DNA from: Eutrophovita brisbanensis
Lineage (GTDB): Bacteria; Pseudomonadota; Gammaproteobacteria; Burkholderiales; Eutrophovitaceae
Direction of reading: 5' to 3'
Assembly: GCA_038147395.1 (NCBI GenBank)
Contig: JAYQTM010000001.1
Coordinates: forward strand, 744,001-808,000
Length of the DNA: 64,000 nt
Part shown: positions 27,139 through 36,617 of the stretch, in pieces
Position numbering within the stretch: the first letter of the stretch is position 1
Layout: each line of letters opens with the position of its first letter
The notes under the pieces: generated by a model
Database searches by the model: none
What the model was told of the DNA's origin: nothing
The model's input: the letters and a program-made list of their open reading frames with translations, nothing else
Program-made: the position numbers and the translations under genes

Positions 27139-29423
27139 TTGCGCAAGAACTGGAAGTTAGTCTCCACATGGCTTTTATGGAGGCACGCCAGAAACGACAT
27201 GAGTTCATTACCGTTGAGCATTTGTTGCTCGCGATGTTGGAAAATCCCTCCGCATTGGAGGTGTTGCGAGCATGTGGTGCAGACGTCCACGCACTGAAAA
27301 AGCTTATCGGGGATTTTGTAGACGAGCACACTCCGATCGTCGCGGAAGGTGATGAGTCGGAGACTCAACCCACATTAGGTTTTCAGCGAGTCATCCAAAG
27401 AGCGATCTTACACGTGCAGTCTTCTGGAAAGAAGGAGGTCACTGGGGCCAACGTGCTTGTCGCGATATTTGGCGAAAAAGATTCTCATGCGGTTTATTTC
27501 TTGCACGAAAAGGGCATTACCCGTCTCGACGTGGTGAACTTCATCGCACACGGTATCGCAAAATCAGGTGGAGATGATCCGCAAGACAAAAATTCGACCC
27601 CAGATACAGACAGCGAATCTGGTGCTGCTGGCGATAGTCAGTCTGAAAGCGCTTTAGACAGTTTTACAACGAACTTAAATAATGTGGCGATTAAAGGTGA
27701 TATCGACCCGTTAATTGGTCGCGATGTTGAGTTGGAGCGAGTGGTCCAAATTCTCTGTAGAAGACGAAAAAATAATCCTCTACTCGTTGGAGAAGCAGGT
27801 GTCGGTAAAACCGCTATTGCCGAGGGGCTCGCGAGGCGTATCGTTGAGGGAGAGGTTCCAGAAGTTCTTGCAGATGCGGAAGTGTATGCCCTCGATATGG
27901 GAGCTTTGTTGGCTGGCACGAAATACAGAGGGGATTTTGAGCAACGATTAAAGTCTGTGTTAAAGGAACTATCGAAAACGCCCAATGCAATTCTATTCGT
28001 CGATGAAATACATACCATCATCGGCGCTGGAGCTGCGTCAGGCGGGACATTAGATGCATCGAATCTACTGAAGCCTGCTTTGTCGTCCGGCCAGCTTCGC
28101 TGTTTTGGTGCGACCACGTACAACGAGTACCGCGGTATTTTCGAAAAAGACCATGCGTTGTCTCGACGCTTTCAAAAAGTCGATGTTGGAGAACCCACCA
28201 TTACAGAGACAGTTTCGATATTACGCGGATTGAAAACCCGATTCGAGGAGCATCATCAAGTTCGTTACACGGTGACAGCATTGACGGCGGCCGCTGAGCT
28301 AGCCGCGAGGTTCATTACCGATAGACACTTACCAGATAAGGCAATCGACGTTATCGATGAAGCTGGAGCTGCGCAGCGCATACTCCCCAGCAAGAAGAAA
28401 AGAAAAACGATCGGAAAGCACGAGATCGAGGAAATAGTTGCAAAGATCGCGAGGGTTCCATCTCAAAACGTTTCAAGTGACGACAAACAAAAGTTAAGAA
28501 CGCTTGATAGGGATTTGAAGTCAGTGGTATTCGGTCAGGATAATGCGATCGATGCGCTTTCCTCAGCAATAAAAATGTCACGCAGCGGTCTCGGCAACCC
28601 TAGGAAACCTGTAGGCGCGTTTTTGTTTAGCGGGCCGACGGGAGTCGGGAAAACTGAGGTGGCACGACAGCTCGCATACACGCTTGGTATCGAGTTGTTG
28701 AGGTTTGATATGTCAGAGTACATGGAACGCCATGCCGTTTCTCGGCTCATTGGAGCCCCTCCGGGTTATGTTGGTTTCGATCAGGGCGGGCTATTAACTG
28801 AGGCATTGGTAAAGCAACCGCACTGCGTGTTATTGCTTGACGAAATAGAGAAAGCTCACCCAGATATTTTTAACATTTTGCTGCAAGTTATGGATCATGG
28901 AACCCTGACTGACAACAACGGTCGACAAGCGGATTTTCGGAATGCGATTATTATCATGACGACTAATGCAGGGGCAGCTGAAATCTCAAAGAATACGATG
29001 GGCTTTACCCAAGCTAGAGCCGCCGGTGACGAGCTTGGTGAGATCAAAAGACAATTCACGCCTGAATTTAGAAATCGACTTGATTCGATCGTCTCTTTCG
29101 CACCCTTGTCAGAGGAAATTATTCTAAGAGTCGTCGATAAATTCTTAATGGAGCTTGAGCATCAACTACAAGAGAAAAAGGTCGATGCGAGTTTTACTCA
29201 AGAATTGAGAGAATATTTAGCTGGCAAGGGCTTTGATCCTGCTATGGGTGCGCGTCCAATGGCGCGTTTGATCCAAGATACAATCCGTCGCGCACTTGCA
29301 GACGAACTGTTGTTTGGAAGCCTAGCCTCTGGCGGCGAAGTCGAGATCGGTATCGATGATAATAATGAGGTTTCAATCCGTGTGGTTGACCATGAGCCTG
29401 ATAGTGAGGTTGTTACTGCTTAG
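27135..29423 (+). CDS. clpA: ATP-dependent Clp protease ATPase subunit ClpA
   Basis: The hexameric AAA+ unfoldase that feeds ClpP. The 762 aa comprise the N-domain (MIAQELEVSLHMAF, EFITVEHLLLAML), a linker of about 30 acidic residues, AAA1 with Walker A GEAGVGKTA, and AAA2 with Walker A GPTGVGKTE and the C-terminal FDPAMGARPMARLIQ. ATG 27135 has GGAGG upstream and gives the standard N-terminus. clpP is not in the window. Confidence 0.97.
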   Translation: MIAQELEVSLHMAFMEARQKRHEFITVEHLLLAMLENPSALEVLRACGADVHALKKLIGDFVDEHTPIVAEGDESETQPTLGFQRVIQRAILHVQSSGKKEVTGANVLVAIFGEKDSHAVYFLHEKGITRLDVVNFIAHGIAKSGGDDPQDKNSTPDTDSESGAAGDSQSESALDSFTTNLNNVAIKGDIDPLIGRDVELERVVQILCRRRKNNPLLVGEAGVGKTAIAEGLARRIVEGEVPEVLADAEVYALDMGALLAGTKYRGDFEQRLKSVLKELSKTPNAILFVDEIHTIIGAGAASGGTLDASNLLKPALSSGQLRCFGATTYNEYRGIFEKDHALSRRFQKVDVGEPTITETVSILRGLKTRFEEHHQVRYTVTALTAAAELAARFITDRHLPDKAIDVIDEAGAAQRILPSKKKRKTIGKHEIEEIVAKIARVPSQNVSSDDKQKLRTLDRDLKSVVFGQDNAIDALSSAIKMSRSGLGNPRKPVGAFLFSGPTGVGKTEVARQLAYTLGIELLRFDMSEYMERHAVSRLIGAPPGYVGFDQGGLLTEALVKQPHCVLLLDEIEKAHPDIFNILLQVMDHGTLTDNNGRQADFRNAIIIMTTNAGAAEISKNTMGFTQARAAGDELGEIKRQFTPEFRNRLDSIVSFAPLSEEIILRVVDKFLMELEHQLQEKKVDASFTQELREYLAGKGFDPAMGARPMARLIQDTIRRALADELLFGSLASGGEVEIGIDDNNEVSIRVVDHEPDSEVVTA

Positions 29424-29451
29424 CAGAGTTTAAAAAACTGTCGAGCTTTAA

Positions 29452-30303
29452 TCAGTTGTTTTCAACTTGGGAAACTGGTCTACTCCGATCTGATATCCAT
29501 TCACTCCAAGACCCTGGGTACAGTTTAGATCCGATGAGCCCAGCTACTTCCATCGCGAGCAGGTTGTGGCAAGCCGAGACACCCGAGCCACATTGATGGA
29601 CGACGTTAGTGACATTTTCAGAGCCAATTAAATCGACAAATTCTTGTCTTAAGGTAGTTCCCGTTTTCATCTGACCAGATTCATCTAAATTGGCTTTGAA
29701 AAACCGATTTATTGCTCCTGGAATGTGCCCAGCCACGGGGTCTATCGTCTCATTTTTTCCTCGGAACCGATCGTTTGCTCGAGCGTCAACGATGACTAAG
29801 TCTTCCGATTCTAATTTGCCGAGTATGTAATTAGCATCAACGTGCACATCGTTTAAATCAATCTCGAACGTTTGTCGGGGTCTCGGGGCCCTCTCAATGA
29901 TTTCGAGTTGTTGACCTAACGAAATCCAGCCTTGGATCCCTCCGTTCAATACAGAGACCAGATCATGCCCTAGCCATCTAAGTAACCACCATAGTCGGGA
30001 AGCGTATACGCCTCCGGCATCGTCGTAACACACCACAGTTGTCGAGTTGTCCACACCATTTTTTTCGAGAAATAGCCTCAGGTCGTTTACTGGTGGGAGG
30101 GGATGTCGGCCGTTTTCTCCAGTTGGGATGCCTGATAAGTGATCATCGATGGATGCAAAAATCGCTCCAGGAAGATGGCCGAGAAGGAACTGTTCTCTAC
30201 CATACGATGGATCGGTGAGTTGATGCCTGCAATCAAACACGACAACTCCCTCTTCCGAGATGATTTTAGCGAGAGCCGTAGGTTCTATGAGTGGGGTAGG
30301 CAT
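29452..30303 (-). CDS. sseA: 3-mercaptopyruvate / thiosulfate sulfurtransferase
   Basis: Two rhodanese domains in 283 aa. The C-terminal active-site loop is CGSGVSA, matching SseA-type mercaptopyruvate sulfurtransferases (CGSGVTA) rather than the CRKGVT loop of bovine rhodanese. DCRHQLTDPSYGREQFLLGHLPGA in the first domain and GHIPGAINRFF in the second are typical. The start is ATG 30303 with GGAGA six bases upstream; the TTG at 30315 includes that site. It is convergent with clpA and divergent from xseB. Confidence 0.9.
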   Translation of the reverse strand: MPTPLIEPTALAKIISEEGVVVFDCRHQLTDPSYGREQFLLGHLPGAIFASIDDHLSGIPTGENGRHPLPPVNDLRLFLEKNGVDNSTTVVCYDDAGGVYASRLWWLLRWLGHDLVSVLNGGIQGWISLGQQLEIIERAPRPRQTFEIDLNDVHVDANYILGKLESEDLVIVDARANDRFRGKNETIDPVAGHIPGAINRFFKANLDESGQMKTGTTLRQEFVDLIGSENVTNVVHQCGSGVSACHNLLAMEVAGLIGSKLYPGSWSEWISDRSRPVSQVENN

Positions 30304-30430
30304 GAGGTTCTCCAATCTGAGTTAATTTCTTCAGGTTGTACTTTAGACGTTCGTTTTAGTGAAAAATGACGATAATCATCTTGTTATTCTTCGCATGAGA
30401 TAATAATGCAAATAAACGAGTTGGAAACTA

Positions 30431-30664
30431 ATGGTTAAATCTAAAGAAAAAGTGACGTTCGAATCAGCTCTGGCAGAGATTGAGCAAATCGTAGAGTCAA
30501 TGGATGAAGACACGCTCACGCTTGACCAATCTTTGGTTTCTTACAAGCGTGGTTTGGAGTTGTTGCAGTTTTGCCAAAAAGAGCTTGAAACGGTTAGGAA
30601 AGAAATTAGCATTTTGGATGAGGGTGTGTTGAAAAAGTTTGAACTGAACGATGACCACCAATGA
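30431..30664 (+). CDS. xseB: Exodeoxyribonuclease VII small subunit
   Basis: Small subunit (77 aa) that multiplies on XseA to form exonuclease VII. The pattern FESALAEIEQIVESMDEDTLTLDQSL and YKRGLELLQFCQKEL is the family core. It overlaps ispA by 14 bases, the usual xseB-ispA-dxs arrangement. Confidence 0.95.
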   Translation: MVKSKEKVTFESALAEIEQIVESMDEDTLTLDQSLVSYKRGLELLQFCQKELETVRKEISILDEGVLKKFELNDDHQ

Positions 30665-31544
30665 TTTCCTGACATGGAAAGCGAATGTCCTTGAGAAAGT
30701 AGAGCAACGTCTTGATCGGATTCTTCCCTCGGAGTTAGAGGATCCAGCGGATTTACACAGAGCCATGAGGTATGCTGTTCTGGGCAGTGGAAAGCGCATA
30801 CGAGCTCTCCTGGTATGTGCATCGGCTAGAGCATTCGGCGGTGATGAGATGGGCGCTCTTGATGGTGCGTCAGCGGTGGAGCTGATCCACGCGTACTCGC
30901 TCGTACACGATGATCTTCCGTGCATGGATGACGATCAGTTGCGGCGAGGAAAACCAACGGTCCACGTTGAATTTGGTGAGGCAGTTGCAATGTTAGTTGG
31001 TGACGCCCTGCAACCACTCGCTTTTCAGACACTCGTTGAAGATGACGCATTAGATGCTAATGATCGAATGGAACAGATTTTGCTATTATCGCGTGCCTCT
31101 GGCTCAATGGGAATGGTTGGCGGACAATACGATGATATTTCACAGGTCGAATTGTTATCTGAAGAGAAGAATTTAGTTTCGATGCATCAGCGAAAAACTG
31201 GTGCGCTAATTCAAGCGAGTGTATTTATAGGTGCCAGGTACGGAAATCTGTTTCATGAGTCCATGGTAAGTCATATCAGCACCTTTTCTCGGGCTATCGG
31301 TCTTGGGTTTCAAGTGATTGACGATATATTGGACGTGACTGAGACGTCGATCAATCTTGGGAAGACCGCGGGCAAAGATAATCGTGATGGAAAGTCAACT
31401 TTTGTGACGATTCACGGTTTAGATCGTGCGAGAAAAATCGCTCAAGACCTTCAGTCAGATGCAAATGAAAGTCTTTCACACCTTCCTGATAATGGAGGAT
31501 TTTTGAAAGATCTGACAGCATTGATCTTTGATAGATCCCACTAA
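30651..31544 (+). CDS. ispA: Farnesyl diphosphate synthase (short-chain polyprenyl transferase)
   Basis: Condenses IPP with DMAPP and GPP to make farnesyl diphosphate for undecaprenyl and quinone side chains. The 297 aa contain the first Asp-rich motif HDDLPCMDDDQLRRGKPT (about residues 86-103), the lysine/arginine GSGKRIRALL, and the second Asp motif DDILDVT (about residue 225), followed by GKTAGKDNRDGKSTFV. Length and motifs fit IspA. Start ATG 30651 lies inside the xseB end, so translation is probably coupled. Confidence 0.95.
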   Translation: MTTNDFLTWKANVLEKVEQRLDRILPSELEDPADLHRAMRYAVLGSGKRIRALLVCASARAFGGDEMGALDGASAVELIHAYSLVHDDLPCMDDDQLRRGKPTVHVEFGEAVAMLVGDALQPLAFQTLVEDDALDANDRMEQILLLSRASGSMGMVGGQYDDISQVELLSEEKNLVSMHQRKTGALIQASVFIGARYGNLFHESMVSHISTFSRAIGLGFQVIDDILDVTETSINLGKTAGKDNRDGKSTFVTIHGLDRARKIAQDLQSDANESLSHLPDNGGFLKDLTALIFDRSH

Positions 31545-31565
31545 GAGAAGAGGTGTTCTCGATAC

Positions 31566-33401
31566 ATGTACGATTTGCTCTACACGATTAATTCGCCCGA
31601 TGATGTCAGGGGGTTGGACAAGAAGCAACTCAAGCAGTTAGCTGACGAGCTTCGCAGTTTTATACTTGATTCTGTATCCAAAACAGGTGGTCATCTTGCC
31701 TCAAACTTGGGTACTGTGGAATTGACGATCGCACTTCACTATGCCTTTGATACGCCAAATGACAAGCTGGTTTGGGATGTCGGCCATCAAACGTATGCGC
31801 ACAAAATATTGACGGGGCGCCGCGATCAAATGCCTACGTTAAGGCAGTCGGGTGGTCTAGCTGGTTTCCCGAGGCGAGAGGAGAGTGTTTACGATAGTTT
31901 TGGCACTGCTCATTCGAGTACATCGATCAGTGCCGCGCTTGGTATGGCAGTCGCATCAAAATTACGTGGTGACGATAATCGCGTTGTTGCCATCATCGGC
32001 GATGGGGCAATGTCTGCCGGAATGGCATTTGAAGCGCTAAATAATGCAGGGGCTATGGATGCCAATATACTTGTTGTGCTGAATGACAATGACATGTCTA
32101 TCTCGGAGAACGTCGGCGCATTAAATAACTACTTGGCGAGATTGCTCTCTGGTCGGTTCTATTCGGCAGCTTGGAAAGCTGGTGAGCGGGTTTTTAAAAA
32201 ACTACCTCCAGTTATTGAGTTGGCAAAGCGCGCAGAGGAACACGTCAAGGGCATGGTCATGCCGGGTACGTTATTTGAGGAATTTGGTTTCAACTACATC
32301 GGTCCGATTGATGGCCATGACATTGATGTATTAAACGCAACGCTGACGAATTTGCGTAAACTCGATGGGCCTCAGTTTTTGCATGTCGTGACGAGAAAGG
32401 GAAAGGGTTACGACGCGGCAGAGGACGACGCAATCTTGTATCACGGCGTCAGTAAGTTCGATCCTATCCAAGGTATCGAGAATAAAAGTACCGTGAAAAA
32501 AAATTACACTGATATTTTTAGTGAATGGTTGTGTGCTACAGCCTCCAATGATGACCGGTTGATCGGTATCACGCCTGCAATGCGAGAAGGTTCTGGGTTG
32601 GTAGAGTTCTCCAATCGATTCCCGGATAGATACTTTGATGTTGGGATTGCAGAGCAACATGCCGTGACTTTTGGTGGTGGATTAGCGGTTGATGGGCTCA
32701 AGCCTGTTGTCGCGATCTATTCAACATTTTTGCAACGCGCGTATGACCAACTGATTCACGATGTTTGTATTCAGAACCTAGATGTTACGTTTGCGTTAGA
32801 CCGCAGTGGTTTGGTTGGCGCCGATGGCCCAACTCATCATGGTGCTCTCGATCTAGCCTATCTTCGGTGTGTGCCGAATATGGTTGTCATGACGCCCAGT
32901 GACGGGTCGCAATGTCGGGAGATGTTGACGATGGCTTACGATCATCCAGGCCCTGCGGCAGTGAGATATCCAAGAGGACAAGCTATTGAAAGGCTGATTA
33001 ATCTTCCCTATCGAAGCGTAGAGATGGGGCGAGGCGTTATTGTCCATGAGGGCGGCGGGACACTGGCGATATTAGCTTTTGGCCCTATTCTTGAGTCCGC
33101 TCTTTCAGTAGGAAAAAAAATGGACGCTACCGTCGTTGATATGCGGTTTGTGAAACCTATTGACGCAGCTTTGGTCTCAGAAATAGAAAAAGCGCATACC
33201 CACATCGTTACTGTTGAGGACGGTGTTGCTTTAGGAGGGGCTGGCTCTGCAGTTAGAGAGATCGTTTCTCGTCCTTGCATGGTGCTCAATCTCGGTTTGC
33301 CAGATCAATTTGTGGAGCATGGGGATACCCCCAGTCTCTACGAACAATGTGGTTTGTCCGAACAAGGGATTTTTGAAAGCATTCAAAAATTCATTGGTTG
33401 A
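31566..33401 (+). CDS. dxs: 1-deoxy-D-xylulose-5-phosphate synthase
   Basis: Thiamine-dependent first enzyme of the MEP isoprenoid pathway, joining pyruvate and glyceraldehyde 3-phosphate. The 611 aa contain DVGHQTYAHKILTGR, the thiamine-binding GDGAMSAGMAFEALNNAG, the substrate motif DRSGLVGADGPTHHG and IAEQHAVTFGGGLA. Slightly shorter than E. coli Dxs (620) without missing motifs. It follows ispA by 21 bases. ispH at 46717 is the last pathway step; the intermediate genes lie elsewhere. Confidence 0.96.
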   Translation: MYDLLYTINSPDDVRGLDKKQLKQLADELRSFILDSVSKTGGHLASNLGTVELTIALHYAFDTPNDKLVWDVGHQTYAHKILTGRRDQMPTLRQSGGLAGFPRREESVYDSFGTAHSSTSISAALGMAVASKLRGDDNRVVAIIGDGAMSAGMAFEALNNAGAMDANILVVLNDNDMSISENVGALNNYLARLLSGRFYSAAWKAGERVFKKLPPVIELAKRAEEHVKGMVMPGTLFEEFGFNYIGPIDGHDIDVLNATLTNLRKLDGPQFLHVVTRKGKGYDAAEDDAILYHGVSKFDPIQGIENKSTVKKNYTDIFSEWLCATASNDDRLIGITPAMREGSGLVEFSNRFPDRYFDVGIAEQHAVTFGGGLAVDGLKPVVAIYSTFLQRAYDQLIHDVCIQNLDVTFALDRSGLVGADGPTHHGALDLAYLRCVPNMVVMTPSDGSQCREMLTMAYDHPGPAAVRYPRGQAIERLINLPYRSVEMGRGVIVHEGGGTLAILAFGPILESALSVGKKMDATVVDMRFVKPIDAALVSEIEKAHTHIVTVEDGVALGGAGSAVREIVSRPCMVLNLGLPDQFVEHGDTPSLYEQCGLSEQGIFESIQKFIG

Positions 33402-33429
33402 GTTTTTTTGTCGGGTATTAGGTGTGTGC

Positions 33430-33438
33430 TGATATAAT
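33430..33438 (+). promoter_or_regulatory. Extended -10 promoter before folE2
   Basis: TGA-TATAAT (33430-33438), a perfect -10 hexamer with the TGn extension, about 30 bases before ATG 33469. A weak TTGTCG lies 19 bases upstream. It would let folE2 be transcribed independently of dxs. Confidence 0.5.
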
Positions 33439-33468
33439 ATTTGCCATAAATAAAACAAGGCTTAACTC

Positions 33469-34260
33469 ATGAATTCTCCGGTCGATATAAGTATTCCAGA
33501 CGTACAGAGCTCAATCGATAGACGGCATCTTGCGATCGACAAAGTTGGGATCAAGGCAATCAGGCATCCGGTCAAAGTTGCAGATAAGACGGGTGGAGTG
33601 CAGCACACTGTCGCCACGTTCAATATGTACGTTGAGCTGCCTCACAACTTCAAAGGCACTCATATGTCTCGGTTCGTTGAGATTCTAAACGAGCAAGATC
33701 GAGAGATATCCGTTGAGTCCTTTGAGTCAATCCTTAGGACGATGTTAGATCGACTGGAGTCGCATTCAGGTTATATCGAGATGACGTTTCCATACTTCCT
33801 GGAAAAGGAGGCCCCAGTCTCTGGGGTGAAAAGTTTGTCTGATTACGAGGTGACTTTTAAAGGGCAAGTCCAAAACGGTGTTTATAAGCTTGATATGAAA
33901 GTGGTTGTTCCTGTCACTAGCTTATGTCCGTGCTCGAAAAAAATCTCGGATTATGGCGCTCACAACCAGCGGTCTCACGTGACCATAACAGCCTCTACGA
34001 ATGCCCATGTGTGGATTGAAGAGATAATAGCGGTTGCAGAGCAGGAGGCCTCTTGCGAGGTTTATGGCCTTTTGAAGCGACCCGATGAGAAGTATGTCAC
34101 TGAGAAAGCCTACGATAACCCCAAGTTTGTAGAGGACATGGTTAGGGATGTTGCGACTGCTTTGAATCGTCTGGATCGCGTTGAATCGTACGTGGTTGAA
34201 TCTGAGAATTTTGAGTCAATACATAACCATTCCGCTTACGCGATGATTGTAAAAGAATAG
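33469..34260 (+). CDS. folE2: GTP cyclohydrolase I, FolE2 type
   Basis: Opens GTP to dihydroneopterin triphosphate, the first step of folate synthesis and of the preQ0 route used by Tgt/QueA. This is the metal-flexible type IB enzyme: 263 aa, KVGIKAIRHPV and GTHMSRFVEIL near the N-terminus, and the active-site Cys in TSLCPCSKKIS (C153, C155). EVYGLLKRPDEKYVTEKAYDNPKFVED is typical of the C-terminal half. FolE2 is often used under zinc limitation; no Zur box is obvious. Confidence 0.94.
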   Translation: MNSPVDISIPDVQSSIDRRHLAIDKVGIKAIRHPVKVADKTGGVQHTVATFNMYVELPHNFKGTHMSRFVEILNEQDREISVESFESILRTMLDRLESHSGYIEMTFPYFLEKEAPVSGVKSLSDYEVTFKGQVQNGVYKLDMKVVVPVTSLCPCSKKISDYGAHNQRSHVTITASTNAHVWIEEIIAVAEQEASCEVYGLLKRPDEKYVTEKAYDNPKFVEDMVRDVATALNRLDRVESYVVESENFESIHNHSAYAMIVKE

Positions 34261-34285
34261 GCGGTCTTTAGTACACGCTAAGAAA

Positions 34286-34774
34286 TTAGTCTCTGAAGTT
34301 GTTGTACTGAAGAGGCGTATCTTTCATCTCAGTTTTTAACAGGGAGATTACAGATTGAAGAATATCTCGCTTCGGGCTGGAGATTCTGACCGTATCTCCT
34401 TGTATTGACCCTTGTGCTTTCAGTTTTTGGTCTTTTACAAGCTTAATAATTTTTTTACCTAGCTCTTTATCAACCCCAGAGAGCATTGTGACTTTTTGTT
34501 TGACTTTGTCTCCAGATATTTTTTCAATAGATGCTTTGTTTAACCCGCGCAGGTCTAGGCCTCTTTTGGACATTTTGTTGGTGAGTACATCGTAGACTTG
34601 TTGTGCCTTGAATTCGTCATCAGCAAACATAACAATTTCTTGATCGGAAGTAAGCTCGACCCGAGAATCTGAGCCTTTGAAGTCAAAGCGGTTGCTTATC
34701 TCTTTGTTAGCTTGGTCAACTGCGTTACCTAGCTCCACTTTGTCGACCTCAATAACTACGTCAAAACTGGGCAT
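34286..34774 (-). CDS. yajQ: YajQ family nucleotide-binding protein
   Basis: A 162-aa protein with two ferredoxin-like halves. Members bind RNA or nucleotides, and some bind cyclic di-GMP and act with transcription factors. Motifs MPSFDVVIEVD, NRFDFKGSDSRVEL and LKTEMKDTPLQYNNFRD at the C-terminus are diagnostic. It lies 13 bases after the proteasome-like gene at the end of the arginine run, with no intervening terminator. Confidence 0.93.
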   Translation of the reverse strand: MPSFDVVIEVDKVELGNAVDQANKEISNRFDFKGSDSRVELTSDQEIVMFADDEFKAQQVYDVLTNKMSKRGLDLRGLNKASIEKISGDKVKQKVTMLSGVDKELGKKIIKLVKDQKLKAQGSIQGDTVRISSPKRDILQSVISLLKTEMKDTPLQYNNFRD

Positions 34775-34787
34775 TGTAGTTCGCTCT

Positions 34788-35369
34788 CTAATCTCTTTTT
34801 CGTTCTTGAAAGGAGTAAACGTCTACAGGTTCTCCTGTTCCGTCGTCAAACTCCGCGGCCGCCTCTACGCTTTTTTTCGCTATTGTTTTTGCATCCATGT
34901 CAGGCAAGTTGTAGCTTGTGAACATAGATCCCAGCGCGTAGTCGCTGCCGCTGCCGTAAGCGTAAAACTTAGAAAATTCTTGAACCGTTCGATGTCCCGA
35001 TACCCCGAATATTCCATATGGATTAGCGATTAGGACATCCATGCGAGATGACTCTACTGCATCCTCTTTATCTTCTTCTGGCATCAGAAAGTATTTCTCT
35101 TTGAGTGCGCCATGAAGCGTATTCCATTCTTTGAATATGGCGTCAACAGAGGAGAAATCCGGACGCTCTGACCGCGATTGAAAATACTCTTTGACGATAA
35201 GTTTAAACGTGGCATTCCCAGTGATTGCTAAGAAACTTTCATCGATAGTTAGTATTTTTCCGGAATTCGCAATATACGTCGCACTCTCCTTGCCCGAGCC
35301 CCACTTGGTGAGGGTATCGGCAGCAATTGCGATACTCCCAGATTTTTTTACAACGGCGATGGTGGTCAT
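34788..35369 (-). CDS. Proteasome-beta/HslV-like Ntn-hydrolase (BPH-like)
   Basis: A 193-aa predicted threonine peptidase. Removal of Met would expose Thr2 (MTTIAVV), the nucleophile position of HslV and proteasome beta subunits. D18 in IAIAADTLT aligns with Asp17, and K38 is the likely Lys33 equivalent after a small insertion. The later YAYGSGSDYALGSM resembles the HslV GSGGNYA segment. The pattern fits, from memory, the small bacterial proteasome homologue described in betaproteobacteria (BPH) better than true HslV. No HslU or other AAA+ ATPase is adjacent. It starts 8 bases after argG, so it is in the arginine transcript. Self-assembly and activity are inferred. Confidence 0.72.
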   Translation of the reverse strand: MTTIAVVKKSGSIAIAADTLTKWGSGKESATYIANSGKILTIDESFLAITGNATFKLIVKEYFQSRSERPDFSSVDAIFKEWNTLHGALKEKYFLMPEEDKEDAVESSRMDVLIANPYGIFGVSGHRTVQEFSKFYAYGSGSDYALGSMFTSYNLPDMDAKTIAKKSVEAAAEFDDGTGEPVDVYSFQERKRD

Positions 35370-35377
35370 CGATTCAA

Positions 35378-36598
35378 TTATTTTTTGGTCAGTTGCTTTG
35401 AGCCAATTCTGAGTCTTAGCGCATTGAGTTTGATAAAACCCTCTGCATCCGCTTGGTTGTAAGCGCCTTTATCATCCTCGAAGCTAGCGATTTTTCCATC
35501 AAACAAAGAATTCCGGCCTGACTTTCGACCCAAGATTTGAATATTTCCTTTGTATAATTTGAGCGTTACTGTTCCGTTAACGTTTGTTTGAGACTCGTCA
35601 ATTAGACCTTGAATCAAGTGTCTTTCAGGACTGAACCAAAATCCGTTATATATTAGTCTCGCGTAACGCGGCATGAGATCGTCCTTTAGTGCGACAACCT
35701 CACGGTCAAGTGTGATCGACTCAATCGCTCTGTGTGCCCTTAACATGATGGTGCCGCCTGGAGTCTCGTAGCAACCCCTGGATTTCATTCCTACAAAACG
35801 ATTCTCTACTAGATCAAGTCGTCCTATTCCGTGCTTACCGCCAAGACGATTGAGTTTTTCGAGGACGTTAGCTGGACTCAATTTCTTTCCGTTTATCGCG
35901 ACAATATCCCCCCGTTTATATTGAAGTTCGATGACTTCTCCCTTATTCGGGGCTTTTTCCGGTGATACCGACATTCGCCACATTGATTCTTCTGGGGCGT
36001 AGTTTGGATCTTCTAGCACGCCACCTTCATAAGAGATGTGCAATAAGTTTGCATCCATTGAGTAGGGTGCACCACCTTTTTTCTTTTTGAAATCAACCGG
36101 GATACCATGTTTTTCGGCGTATGCGATTAATTTTTCACGAGACAAAAGATCCCAGTCTCGCCATGGGGCGATAATCTTAACTTTAGGCATTAATGCATAT
36201 GCCCCAAGCTCAAATCTGACTTGGTCATTACCCTTGCCAGTTGCGCCATGCGATATCGCGTCTGCTCCGGTTTTTTTCGCAATTTCGACTAGCCGTTTTG
36301 CAATCAATGGCCGCGCTATCGACGTTCCAAGCAGATACTCGCCTTCGTACACTGTGTTCGCTCTGAACATTGGGAAAACATAATCTTTGACGAACTCTTC
36401 TCGCAAATCTTCGATGAAAATCTGTTTTACGCCTGCCGCTTTGGCTTTTTTTCTCGCAGGCTCAACCTCCTCGCGCTGACCTAGGTCAGCGGTGAAGGTC
36501 ACCACCTCGCACTCGTAAGTTTCTTGTAACCATTTGAGGATCACGGAGGTGTCAAGACCTCCAGAGTATGCGAGTACGACTTTGTTGACTTTTTTCAT
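35378..36598 (-). CDS. argG: Argininosuccinate synthase
   Basis: Joins citrulline and aspartate with ATP, the penultimate arginine step. The 406 aa begin KVVLAYSGGLDTSVILKWL, the N-type PP-loop. SHGATGKGNDQVRFELG, PWRDWDLLSREKLIAYAEKHGIP and MKSRGCYETPGGTIM are family landmarks. It belongs to the short (about 400 aa) class common outside enteric bacteria. It is followed closely by the proteasome-like gene. Confidence 0.97.
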   Translation of the reverse strand: MKKVNKVVLAYSGGLDTSVILKWLQETYECEVVTFTADLGQREEVEPARKKAKAAGVKQIFIEDLREEFVKDYVFPMFRANTVYEGEYLLGTSIARPLIAKRLVEIAKKTGADAISHGATGKGNDQVRFELGAYALMPKVKIIAPWRDWDLLSREKLIAYAEKHGIPVDFKKKKGGAPYSMDANLLHISYEGGVLEDPNYAPEESMWRMSVSPEKAPNKGEVIELQYKRGDIVAINGKKLSPANVLEKLNRLGGKHGIGRLDLVENRFVGMKSRGCYETPGGTIMLRAHRAIESITLDREVVALKDDLMPRYARLIYNGFWFSPERHLIQGLIDESQTNVNGTVTLKLYKGNIQILGRKSGRNSLFDGKIASFEDDKGAYNQADAEGFIKLNALRLRIGSKQLTKK

Positions 36599-36617
36599 CG
36601 GCTTCTATCGTGTTTAG

